Assembly (NCBI RefSeq): GCF_030272615.1
Contig: NC_081413.1
Location: 445,572,538-445,636,537, forward strand
Source of the DNA: Cryptomeria japonica
Taxonomy: Eukaryota; Streptophyta; Pinopsida; Cupressales; Cupressaceae
Reading direction: 5' to 3'
Length of the DNA stretch: 64,000 nt
Shown here: piece by piece, positions 50,497 through 61,788 of the stretch
Numbering within the stretch: the first letter of the stretch is position 1
Layout of the letters: the number at the start of each line of letters is the position of its first letter
Notes under the pieces: model-generated
Told to the model about the DNA's origin: nothing
The model's input: only the letters and a program-made list of their open reading frames with translations
Databases searched by the model: none
Program-made: the position numbers and the translations under genes

Positions 50497-50696
50497 GCTT
50501 TTACAAAAAACCTTCAAATTATTGCCTTCAAAATAATTTTCAAATGTCTTCTCTCATCCAAAAATGCAAATTATTTTAATTATTTGTGTGATAAAAAATG
50601 AAAAAAATTATGGACATTTATATGAATCCACAAATGAAAAAAAAAAAAAAATGTGTCGGCCAGAGTTCAAACGAAAGTCGACAGTTAAAAATTGTT

Positions 50697-50845
50697 GGGT
50701 TCGCTCGAACATGTCCATTACAAAAATGTGCATGCCAAAATCGAGCTCATTGGTTCGAGCTAATGGGGGTTCGCTCGAACCCTTTGGGTTCGAGCGAACC
50801 CAATTCGCTCGAACTGGTGTTCATTCGAACCTTCAAATTAAAGGT
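50697..50845. repeat. Right subterminal motif cluster (GGTTCGAGCGAACC type)
   Basis: GGTTCGCTCGAAC at about 50698, TTGGTTCGAGC at 50752, GGTTCGCTCGAACC at 50768, GGTTCGAGCGAACC at 50787, ATTCGCTCGAAC at 50803 and a diverged ATTCGAACC at 50823. It mirrors the left cluster; the paired arms are themselves palindromic around TCGA. Confidence 0.75.
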
Positions 50846-51604
50846 TTCTCCCAAAAAAATTCAAAGTTCTGAAGAATTAATGACTTTGGAGCTCTGGTTG
50901 AAAGCACGAATGAAATAATCTTGATAACCCAAAAATATTAGATGGTAGTACTCGAAGCAAGTTTTCCAATGAGTATAATTTTGTTAGATTTTGAATTTAT
51001 TATGTTCTTTTTTTTTTAATTTTATGGAAAATTGGTTTTTCACTGAACATGAACTTCTCTGTTCAACGCATTGGGAAAAATAAGAAACTAATTCAAAAAA
51101 ATTCTGAAAAATATCTATGCCCCTAGTATTGATGTCTTCTTTCTAACAAAAAAATAAAATTGAATTTTGACTTATATAGAACAAGTTATGTGTTCAAACA
51201 TAAACCTATGTTTGAATTATGACTAGTCAGACTTCAAAACTTTATAATATGAAAAATGTTGAACATATCACTATAAAACCAAATGCAAGCCCTGGATATT
51301 GATGTTACAAACCAAAATTTGAAAGAATTGAGTTTTTATCGTTTATAGGAAAAAAGTTATGCGTTTCGGGAGGCACATCACTCTTAAAAAATGTAGTTTG
51401 TTGTAAAAAACTACTTTTTGAGGGAGATGGAAAAAATTTTAAAAAGTCCTTCAAAAAAATTTGAAAAAAATGTATATAGAATCTACAAACAAAATGATAG
51501 AAATCACTAATTTACATCATCTTCAAATTTTTAATAGTTTAAAAGTTATAGCTCTCGGAAGTTGAAGATTATTTTTAAAATGTACATCTCAGTGTCAAAA
51601 GTGG
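50846..51604. other. Right end region of the transposon, no gene seen
   Basis: AT-rich noncoding DNA with loosely repeated phrases, for example AAAAAAGTTATGCGTTTCGG (about 51350) and AAAAGTTATAGCTCTCGG (about 51540). Confidence 0.45.
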
Positions 51605-51638
51605 CAAAAAATTGGGAACCATTATTGTGAGTTCACCC
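51605..51638 (-). repeat. Right terminal inverted repeat of the DNA transposon
   Basis: Ends ...GTGAGTTCACCC. It is the inverted partner of 40212-40245. Confidence 0.75.
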
Positions 51639-51642
51639 GACG
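51639..51642. repeat. 4-bp target duplication of DNA transposon, right copy (GACG)
   Basis: Pairs with GATG at 40208-40211. Confidence 0.75.
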
Positions 51643-54290
51643 ACATGAGCCTCTACTGCCAGAATTCAAGCCCAAAGTTAATACAGGCCTTGGCTTTGAA
51701 AAAGAGATCTTTCCTAAACTCAAATGCAAAGGAAAACCCAACAAACCATTATGTCAGCCTACTGCAAAAAAGACACCTTTCATTATCAAAGCAGCATCAA
51801 GCACCATCACAACTGCCCCACTGAGGCTCAAATTCCCAACACCACCATCTACAATGCCAATCATCCCACCCATCAAACCAGTAATCCCATCCGTAGCAGC
51901 CAACACATCAATAGTACCATTAGCAGCAGCAACTATATCAGAACCTGCAGCAGCATCTACGACACCAGTAGTACCAACAGAAGCAATTGAGTCAACACTA
52001 CCGATATTCCCCGTATTGGATTCTTTAATCTCCATTGATTTTCCTGCAGCACCGATCACTACAAAGGTACATCAACCAATCACACCTACATTATTTAACT
52101 CAAAGGACATCCTAGTATGGTATAGTAATCGGATGCAAGAAAGTGACTCAGAGATCGACTCACATGAGTGGGAATTTGATTGTGTACAACTTAACACTTC
52201 AGATGAGGAAGACACATCACTACCTCCACCTCGCAAAGACATCCATATTTACGGAGAAGCACAGATAAAGACCTCTTGGGTTCCTAAGCTGGAAACATCT
52301 TCCACGGACCCTACATCTCATCCTACACCTGATTCTGACAGGGAGAGTACCATCAACGACCTTCACCACAATGTCTTAACCCTCACTGCTACATCTAACG
52401 AACTTAACCTAATCGATGAAGTAATGCCCATTATCCATCCTGAACTCATTGAATGGAACCAACCTAATCCCCCATGTCTTGACCTCTTCCAAAATGATGA
52501 GGCCATCATTGACTTTTTCAAATTAAGGGATAACCTACCAAGCAAGGATCACAAAGCTGGATTCGCCATTGAACTTAATAGCGCAGCATACTTCAGGGCA
52601 TATGCCAAACCTTTTAGCTGCAAAAATATAATGATAAAACATGGATCTTCTAGTGAAAATCACACCATGGCACTGTTTGATCCAACAAAAGTAAAAAGAA
52701 AGAGCGTATCCAACAGTGAAAACCTCTCTAAGGCACCTAAGGATGAAGGGTTTGACATCCTCCCTGCTAGTACACAACAGGAATGATCAACGATTCTCAT
52801 AAAGGAAACCAAAGAATACAATGTGGGGACTCCTAAAAATCCTCATCTCATACATCTAGCATCTCTTCTCACTCCAGAAGAACAACCTAAATTTATAGAG
52901 TTCTTTCAACAGCGTTAGATCAACTTTGCATGGTCATATGCAGACATGCCTGGGCTTGATCCGGATTTAGTCATGCATCACCTCACCATAGTAGAAGGAG
53001 CCAAACCTGTCAAGCAAAAGCTTCGTAAGATGCATCCTCAAATTGCAGTACTAGTCAAAACAGAACTCAAGAAACTCCTAGATGCTGGTTTCATTAGACC
53101 AATTGATTATGCAGAATGGATCTCCAACATTGTGCCTGTCGGCAAACCAAAAGGGGGCATCCGCATTTGTACTGACTTCAGAGATCTGAATAAGGCATGT
53201 CCTAAGGATGACTTCCCCCTACCAAATATTGACATCATAGTGGATCTGATAGCGGGACATGCCATGCTTTCACTCATGGATGGCTTTTTAGGATACAATC
53301 AAATAAATATCGCACCAGAAGATCAACATAAGACAACCTTCACATGTCCATGGGGCACATATTACTGGAATGTAATGCCTTTCGGTCTCAAGAATGCAGG
53401 AGCGACCTATCAATGAGCAATGACCACCATATTCCATGACATGATGCATACTATGATGGAAGATTATGTTGATGACTTACTAGCAAAATCACTCACCAGA
53501 GAAGGGCATCTCCACATCTTAGATAAAATCTTTGATAGACTGGAACAATACCATGTTCGACTCAACCCAAAGAAATGTGTCTTTGGAGTAACCTCCGGGA
53601 AGCTTCTAGGATACATTATCTCAAGCAAAGGTATTGAGGTCGACCCAGCAAAGGTAAAAGCAATCATGGACATGCCACCACCAAAGAATATCAATCAGCT
53701 AAGGACATTACAAGGGCAGCTTCAATCCATTCGAAGATTCATTGCATAATTGGCTAATAAGTGTCACCCATTCACACACCTACTACATAAGAACATCCGC
53801 TTTCAATGGGATGCTAGATGCTAGCAAGCATTCCAGATGCTCAAAGACTATCTCATGAATACACTGTTGTTGATACCACCAGATCCAAGTAGACCTCTGT
53901 TACTCTATATCTCAGCAACAAGTACAGCATTGGGTGTACTACTGGCACAACATAATGCAGAAGGAAAAGAGTGTGTTGTTTACTACATTTCTCGAACACT
54001 AGTTGGATATGAACTCAATTACACACCTATTGAGTGAGCTTTCTGCTAAATTAAGGCACTATCTATTAACACACAATGTACAACTCATTGCAAAGATTGA
54101 TCCACTCAAGTATTTACTCAGCAAAGTAGCATTGACAGGCTGCTTGGCCAAATGGGTGATGATTCTAAGTGAATTTGACATCGAGTACGTAGATCATAAA
54201 GCTATCAAAGGACAAGTTATTGCAGATCAGTTGGCCGATGCACCCTTCATAGGTGATCATCCTCTCATTTCCAATTTTCCAGATTAAGAG
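51643..54290 (+). pseudogene. pol: Element B pol: linker, reverse transcriptase, Ty3 RNase H
   Basis: Continuation of the 37351 frame. A Pro/Ala/Thr-rich linker (51650-52060) and an acidic region come first. The RT (52946-53500) shows KLLDAGFIRP, KPKGGIRICTDFRDLNKACP, FPLPNID, MDGFLGYNQI and VMPFGLKNAGATYQ, followed by the catalytic YVDDLLAKS. The Ty3 RNase H (53750-54290) shows LLLYISATSTALGVLL, VVYYISRTLVGYELNY and WVMILSEFDIEYV. Stops lie at 52784, 53414 (CGA to TGA) and 53747, and one frameshift lies near 54037. The RT active-site residues look intact, but the protein cannot be made whole. Confidence 0.85.
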
Positions 54291-54869
54291 ATATTCATGA
54301 TCACAACAACACAACCATGGAAACTATACTTTGATGGTTCATACACTAGGCATGGCTCGGGGGCAGGCATTTTGTTTATCACACCTCAAGGTGATAGCAT
54401 CCCGAAGTCTTACAGGCTCACATTTCCATGCACCAACAACATATCAGAGTATGAGGCCTTGATCACAGGACTCAGGCTAGCCGTACAATGGAAATTACAA
54501 GAACTGGAAGTATATGGTGACTCACAACTGCTCATTCAACAAGCAACAAATGAATATCAAACCAAGGATGATAAACTCATGCCATATAAGAAAATGGTGG
54601 ACAAACTAAAAGCATCATTTACCACAATTACCTTGGAGCAGATACCAAGAGATTAGAATCGAGCTACTGACGCTGTGGCTACCATTGCATCTCTCCTAGA
54701 TTTTCCACAGAATTCAACACGCTACGAGTTCTTGGTAGAACAACTTTGGATTCCCGCTTATGTTATCCCCGAATCCAAAATGATATGTCACCTTGTTAGT
54801 TCTGAATCCCCATGGTATGGTGAATTCTACACCTATCTCCGCGATCACACCCTTCCTCCCAACCAATAA
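54291..54869 (+). pseudogene. pol: Element B second (archaeal-type) RNase H and connection
   Basis: WKLYFDGSYTRHGSGAGILF, SEYEALITGLRLA, VYGDSQLLIQQ and the following helix give the D-E-D pattern of the additional RNase H found only in Tat-group gypsy elements. It is followed by the QEARRY-like connection to the integrase (DAVATIASLLDFP) and a stop at 54867. Confidence 0.85.
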
Positions 54870-56069
54870 AATAACCAACGTAAAACCTTCATTTGCCAAA
54901 CTGCTCGATATGCCATTATTGTTGAAACCCTATACCAACGCAGTCTTGATGGTACTCTCCTTCGATGTTTGGAACAAGATGAGATAAGAAAGGCCTTGGA
55001 AGAAGTACATGAAGGAATTTGTGGGACTCACTCAAGTGGTCCGTCACTACCCAAGAAACTCCTATGCAATGGATACTATTGGCCATCTATGGAAAAAGAC
55101 TCCTACTACTTTGTCAGAAAATGCAAGAAATGTCAAGTTCATGGCGACCTGATACATGCACCAGCACAAGAACTGCAACCAATCATGACACCATGGCCTT
55201 TTTGTCAATGGGGCCTTGACCTTGTGGGTAAAATCCATCCATCTTCATCCAACGGCCACAAATTCATTATTACCGCCACTGAATATTTCACAAAATGGAT
55301 CGAAGTTGTTCCACTTACCCAAGTCACCAGCAAGCAGATCGCCTCATTCATCCTCAATTACATCATCTGCCGGTATGGTGTACCCATGTCCATCATCACA
55401 GATAACGGTCTTCCTTTTAAAAATTAGGATGTTCATGAACTTTGTGAGAAATTTCATATCCAACACTGATTTTCCACTCCCTATTACCCACAAGGCAATG
55501 GGCAGGCCAAAGCATCGAACAAGAACATATTAAGAATCCTCAAGAAGACAATCAATGATGCTAGCTGTGATTGGCATGTTCAACTAAATCCAGCACTATG
55601 GGCATATCGAACTAGCATTTCAACCCCTATAGGTGCAACTCCTTATTCATTGGTCTATGGTGCAGAAGCTATCTTGCCTATTGAGGTCGAGATACCATCA
55701 CTACAGGTTTCCTTGCATAATCTCATTGATGATGAAGCCTATAGAGTATCCCGTCTTCAGGACTTAGAGTTACTTGATGAGAAGCGACAATCTGCATACA
55801 ACCATTGGAAAGCCTATCAGCAGGGCATGAGCAAAAGATACAATCACCGAGTTAGACCTCATACATTTGAGGTAGGTGATCTTGTTCTCTACGAGAATCC
55901 TCGCAACCAACCAAACAAAGAACATCAGGGCAAGTTTGAATCAAACTGGCTAGGCCCATATGTTGTCACTGCTGTATTTGGGTCTGGGGCATATCTATTA
56001 GCTACATCAGAAGGAGAACTGCTCACAGATCCAATCAACAACATGCACCTCAAACGGTTTTATACCTAA
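54870..56069 (+). pseudogene. pol: Element B integrase
   Basis: The zinc finger VHEGICGTHSSG...CKKCQVHGD (about 55000-55150) precedes the core WGLDLVG (first Asp) and ITDNGLPFKN (second Asp). The normal GQAEASNKN is GQAKASNKN at about 55503, so the catalytic Glu has become Lys. The C-terminal module is ALWAYRTS, YSLVYGAEAILPIEVE, FEVGDLVLYE and KFESNWLGPYVV. It ends LKRFYT before a stop at 56067. The frame is the same as the second RNase H. Confidence 0.85.
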
Positions 56070-58560
56070 GCTGTACATTAGGCTCCCCTGCATATTGATG
56101 AAAATACCAAAAACATCCAGATAAATGTCCTAAAGAAAATCTAAAAACATCAAAATAGCAAAGAAAAATCATGCATCCAAATGGTGAACAAACACTCCGA
56201 TGGCACCTTGGGTAAGTACGATGGTGAAAACCTGGCAAACAGGTGCCACTCGTAAAGACTATGGCTCCATTATCTTTCAGGCTCGCTGCGATCACATTCA
56301 TACATACACACATCCATCCATCTAAACCATGGCTTGTTATTTGATCTGTACTCAAAGAAAGTACTTCATGCGTCTTGCATCCCGCTTTTCCGTAAGTCAT
56401 GTCTAAACTTAGGGGCAATGCCCTTAAAATCTAGTTGATAGAAGTGGATTCTACATTACTGGTGATTCATTGGGTAAAGCATTCAAAAATGTCTCACAAA
56501 ATCCAAAAAATAAAAAAATGTCTCACAAAGTCCAAAAACATTCAAAACAATACAAACTCCAAAAATATTCAAAAACGTCTCACAAAATTCAAAAACAACA
56601 GAAAACATTGGAAATCACACAAAAAAAAAATGGCAACACCTTGTACATACTCATCCATGTAGATACCAAGCAAACATTGAACAAATCCTCACACGATGAT
56701 CACTTATCAAAAATTGACCAAAACATTGACATCAACAATCAAACTGTCTTCAACAAGGATGCACCCTTCCTTACCAAAACAAAGACAAAAATGATGTTTT
56801 CTTTGACAAGAAAATTATGTTAAGCTATCAAATACTTGGTTGATTTGTGAGTAATTCATTCATTTATCTGTATCAAGACCTTTCAGCATTATTTTGTATC
56901 ATCTGCACATTATTTCTGATGAAGTCATGGGGCATGTACTAATGGTGTCTACGTGGGAAGTTCACCAAGCTACGTGATCTTATGCAAAATGCAGTCATAA
57001 ATCATTACGACTTGCTGACTACAGCGTATACCTTGACCATATGAGCATGAACCATTACCAAGGATCCCTATTCTTTTTTCTTTATATATATACTGTTTGT
57101 TTGCAGGTACAATGCTCTTCCTTTGGTTCCTTCCTCCTCATCCAAAATTGGATAAAGGTTTTTATCTCTTATTACGGTATGTACTTGGCTCAGGATATGA
57201 TCAACCTAAGATCAAGGAGGACGATCCAAGTCATGCATGAACAGAGATGATCCTTGTATGTTCTGCAAGCAATACTATGGTTGATTTGACCCTTATATCA
57301 AGTCGTTTGTATTAACTTGCTATATAAAATCCATGTAAGAAATACTCAGGTCATCTTGAATCATTATGTCAAGATGCTTGTATTCTCTTCCAATATTTTA
57401 AAGCTCAATGATGAAAATAGAGCACTATGGATCATCATTTCATCTCATCTGTTTATATATTGCATTCCATTACATATCACCCATCCATTCATTCATTCAT
57501 ATGCAAATGTGACCATTAAGCTGGTCTTGAATACAATCACGACCAAGTACTCTGATACATCATCAATGCATCATGCATAGTCTCAAAAACCTTGCATTCC
57601 TCATAATCATATCATCGTCACATTTAGTTGCATTTTTGCATTAAGTACATTCAAGTCATTTTAACTTAACATTGCATATAGTTCATTTTTGACATTAGTC
57701 TTCATTAATCATTTGTATCATTACATAATCATAAATAATTGGATTCATTCATGGGATCAAATTATCCTTGATTATATTAAAACCATTTACTATGCATTCA
57801 TTTAGTATCGTTTATCCATCATCATTTCATTTTCCTTTATCATTTATCATTTGCATACATTCATTTATCTATTCATTAGTTAAAAAGTGCATTCATTCCT
57901 CCATTATTAAGTATCTTATTATGCTCATTTTAGGATTCATTCACATTGCATTCATTATCCTTTTTTAATTACATTAAGGTGCCGTAATTAAAAACCATGA
58001 GTTGCATTATCATCACATTATCATTTTTACTTAATCATATTTAAGCATTTAGAATCATAAAACCATTTGTTTCCACAACATTGGTTCATGTTATTTATAT
58101 ATCCATTATACATATGCATTCATTTAGGCATCATCATATAAACATTTGTACTTTACATTTTGTTTATCCATATTACATTCATTTAAAAACATCTAGATAC
58201 ATATCCATACATAACATCATTAATTCAAACATTGCATTAACATCATCAGATAAATTATCTCATCATTTTATCAAAATAGGAAACACCAAAATCCTGTTCC
58301 TAACTCATCATAAACATACATCATCATCATGGCATTACATACATAAAGTATTACATCGAAATAAAAAATGCACACATGTATAAACCTACATTCATATGTC
58401 AGTATCCAACATCATAAAAACATGCATATAAGAAACATCTCATCAAATGCATACATGTACACATATCCATCTAAACAATAACTCATCATCTTGCATAAAC
58501 ATCCATACATATCAAATGCATATCATCAAAATAGGGGATCTCCTCATATATATCATCTCA
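56070..58560. other. Element B 3' region, no gene seen
   Basis: A-rich repeats at 56480-56630 (GTCTCACAAAATCCAAAAA) resemble those of element A. From 57480 to about 58480 the sequence is low complexity, dominated by CATTCATTTA and ATCATCAT phrases, which explains several open frames there. Confidence 0.5.
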
Positions 58561-58564
58561 TATA

Positions 58565-60650
58565 TCAAAGTACAATGAAGTCTACCAAATTGACTACCAA
58601 GAGCCATCCAAGATATAATCCAAAAATAAACAATGATACAATACATATATGCAAAAATGCTCTCTCAGATCCACTCTGGCCAGATGCTATACCACCATTG
58701 CCACCTGCTCCCCCACTGGTCCCCACACCATCTGATCTATCTCTCCATGGAGGCCCCATCAAACCCCCACTCACTCTTGCATCCCCTGATCTCTCCCTCC
58801 ATAGAGGACCCATCACACCCCCACTGCTCTGCACCCTCTATGATCGCTTTGATTTGGCTTGCCGCATCTGAGAATAGCTAAGTGCTCACTGACTAGCTGG
58901 CACCACCTACTCATATAACCCTCGCTAGTAGTCTATCTCGGCCTGTGCTTGCTGCATCTGCCTCATCACCTCCCTCATAGGCCCCTGTGCTCCTACTCCA
59001 ACCCAGACTCTCTCCTGCAGCTCTGCTAATCTCTCCACTGCACTATCCCTCTCCTATAGCACTACAGCCAGTTCTGACTCCCGTGCAAATAGCTGCACAT
59101 CCCTAGCCACCACCTCCGCCTCCAAATCCTCTACCCAGGTCTGCAAATGTGCTATCATATGATCCCTAAGATCTCCAATGGTTCCCTCCCTAGTATCCAT
59201 AGCAGCCTCACCTGTACCACCCTCTCCAGAAGCTCTCTCCCCTCTGTCCATCAGGATCTCCCTCTCCATACCCCTACCATCTAGTCTAACTCCTCCCTAT
59301 ATCAGTGGTCCCTATGATATCTGTAGTGGCAATTCGCCTCTCCCTCTCCACTGAATCTAGCTCCCCAACCCACCATCTCCTCCACCACCTCCTCCTCCGT
59401 CTCCACCATCTCCTCTCCCTCCAACACCTGCTATTGGTCTTCACCCTCCTCCCCTCCTCCGTCTCCATCCCCTCTCATCCTCAAAATCGGGCACCGGCTC
59501 TGCTAGATCAGATATCCGTAGAATTGGATGCACCGCCAGGTACTGCATGTAGTCCTCTGAAACCCCTGCATCCATGGCCCTCGGTCATATGTCCCAAGGT
59601 CTCGCTTGCAGCGTCCGAAACTTCGCCAGTGCCTGGTCATATGACAACATCAGCCCCCATGCATATCTCTCTCCGAATCACCTGTGCATACTCCCCTGAT
59701 CCACTAGGCAGTCCCTGTTGCCGTCCAAACTGCCTCATCACTCTCCCCGACACCTATCTCTCTACATGGTACGAGGTCCTCCCAATGAGGAATTGGGTCA
59801 TAAACACATAAGGCAGTGCCTCCACATCATCATCCTAGAGCTCGCACTCTAGGTACAGTCTCCATATAACCACATCCAAATCATCTAATGCCCACCGCTA
59901 GCACTCCAACTTCCCTAGATGGGGCTGACTCATCATACCGCTATACATAAACATATACGGCTGATCCACTATGTGGAACCTCAGACTCACTGGTCAAGTC
60001 ACTGGTAGATGCTCCCACACCCAGATATGTAGTAGTGTCACTCCCACTGCTAAGGAGCCCCTCTCACAGTATACCATCTCATGTAACTCCTGATATAGGT
60101 GCGCCAGCACGCACGGCCCCCAAGCAAATCGGGTCCCCTCGGTAATCATCATCTCGATCACCTATCTGCATCCAATGGCTAGACCATGAGAGTGCCTATC
60201 AGGACGCAGTAGTCCTCCCACAATGCCAGATACGACTGTTGGTAATGGCTCATATAACGTAGCTATCTCCTCTCAAGCAATGGAGCCATCATCAATAAAA
60301 ACATCCTCATCAAAGAACCTCTGAACTACTAGAGTCCCCCAGGATCTGTCATACATAAACAGCTCCCCCTGAATCAAAATATGCAGGATGTGCCACACAT
60401 CCTCCAGGGTCATTGTCATCTCCCCCTGGGCCACTTGAAAGGTGCACGTCTCGCTGTGCCACCACTTTGTTAAGGCTATAATCAATCTGTGATTCATCCA
60501 AGTCATGGGCATGTGCATCACATCATATAGTCCCGTCGCAGCAATGCAATCGACCTCGCCCTCTGTCAGCCGATCCCGTAACCCCTATGTCGCTGGATGT
60601 CTCTCACGTAACTGCAATATGCCTAGATCCTCTTGTACATAGGCATCCAT
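58565..60650 (-). pseudogene. Antisense plant mobile domain (PMD) gene in element B
   Basis: The minus-strand frame starts at ATG 60650 (MDAYVQEDLGILQLRERHP). It shows the PMD pattern: LTEGEVDCIAATGLYDVMHM, LIIALTKWWHSETCTFQV, GEMTMTLEDVWHILHI and GTRFAWGPCVLAHLYQELHE, then LHIWVWEHLP. This N-terminal domain ends near 59700. The C-terminal part (about 59500-58565) is glycine/arginine/glutamate-rich low complexity with a probable helix (MIAHLQTWVEDLEAEVVARD). Ten or so TAG/TGA stops and frame changes break it. PMD proteins (the MAIN/MAIL family) act in silencing and genome stability in flowering plants, and related PMDs occur in transposons. Here it lies antisense between pol and the 3' LTR, where Tat-group elements are known to carry extra antisense ORFs. 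Confidence 0.75.
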
Positions 60651-60920
60651 CAATCATCATCAATTGTTTTGTTTTCAAACTTTCTAAAGTTTAAACCTAA
60701 GACTATCAATGGATACTTTGATCAAGTATCTTTGGGTCTCAACAGGTAAGCAATCATGGCACACCTAGACTTCAATAGGCATTTATCCTAATGACCTAAG
60801 TCTCATTAGGCTACTATGGTTCAAAACAACTCTCACTTCGCCTCCTTATTCATCCATCATTGGCATCGGGAGATCTTTTTCACGCAAACTGGGGCATCTG
60901 TTTTATCCTATAGCAAAACT
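60651..60920. other. Spacer upstream of the antisense PMD gene
   Basis: No coding. By position it would hold the PMD promoter (read on the minus strand), but no convincing TATA box was found. Confidence 0.35.
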
Positions 60921-61230
60921 GTTATTTTGCAAATAAAAGCACTCGTTTCTAAACAATAGCGCTAAACCCCTAACAAAAGCACTCAATCAACTATCCAAAA
61001 GTGCTAAAAATACAAAAGTGCTACAACATCATAACAACAGCGCTGATTAAGCACAAAAGTGCTCAATTAAGCACTTCATAGAACTAAAACTTCAAAAGCG
61101 CCTAAACTAGCCTACAATAGTGCTGAAAATTGCAAAAGCACTCAACAAGCACCTCAATAGCACCATTATGGCACAGTAGTGCTAGTTAATTGGGCAATAG
61201 TCCCAAAACATAGTTTCAGCGCTATTGCTC
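60921..61230 (-). repeat. AGCGCTA motif cluster, 3' side of element B
   Basis: CAATAGCGCTA (60954), then repeated AAAAGTGCT/AAAAGCACT variants every 15-25 bases, ACAGCGCTGA near 61030, CAATAGTGCT (61125) and CAGCGCTATTG (61217). Most copies are in the reverse-complement sense of the cluster at 34722-34955. Confidence 0.7.
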
Positions 61231-61775
61231 CGACTCAACTTAGACTCAGCAAAAAGTGTATCAAAAATGCATAAAAATTCAAATTTCAAATTTATGTACC
61301 GTTGGTTCGTAGTCGTCTAGCCACTAGAACCGACGGACTCACTCAAATCGGTGCTCTGTAATCAGTACTGGCATCCTAACTGCTGCTCACTCCTCCAAAA
61401 TGTCACTATCAGAGCTTTGGTTTCACACTGGTCGCGATCACAAATGATCCTATTTTCACCCCTTTCACCCCATTTAAACCCTTCACCGTCACCATAACTT
61501 CCCCCCTGCTCACCGCTGTGGTCCCCATAAACTTCCCGAGCCTCCCATTTCTCCATTTTACCCCCGATTTCTTCTATTTTTCACCCGCGTTGCTAACTTC
61601 TTCTCTTCTAGCACCCTGCCAATTTTCATTCTTTTTCAAAAGATCGCTCGATTTTTCAAAAAAAATTTGCCCATTTCTCGAGGGGGCATACCACCCATTA
61701 AATTAATATTTTATGGGGCATTTCTTCACACCAGTTTCTCTTTCTTTGAAACGACACGATAAACCGCACCATCTC
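61231..61775. other. Element B sequence before the polypurine tract
   Basis: No gene supported. A pyrimidine-rich stretch at 61450-61680 gives open frames on both strands. GGGGGCATACCACCCATTAA...GGGGCATTTC corresponds to the same region in element A (25510-25560). Confidence 0.45.
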
Positions 61776-61788
61776 AAAGAGGGGCAAT
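61776..61788 (+). other. Polypurine tract of element B
   Basis: AAAGAGGGGCAAT directly before the 3' LTR start TGTAGTCACA. Confidence 0.85.

Larger units (their letters stand above)
40212..51638 (-). mobile_element. Large DNA transposon, possibly Sola-like, 11.4 kb
   Basis: Inserted in the element B G-patch region. The ends are inverted repeats: GGGTGAAGTCACAA at the left and, on the complement of the right end, GGGTGAACTCACAA, followed on both by TGGTTCCCA and TTTTGCCA. The duplication is 4 bp. It contains subterminal palindromic motifs, a hairpin-rich repeat array, a plus-strand gene of unknown role and a five-exon minus-strand transposase. A 4-bp duplication and a DDE transposase with WSDGC and HGKG-D-G motifs fit the Sola superfamily as I know it, but CMC-type or another DDE family cannot be excluded. 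It must be younger than element B. Confidence 0.75.

Noticed and set aside
59305-59811. 168-codon plus-strand frame rich in His/Leu/Ser
   Set aside because: Antisense to the PMD gene's low-complexity tail; the PMD strand has recognisable motifs and this one does not.
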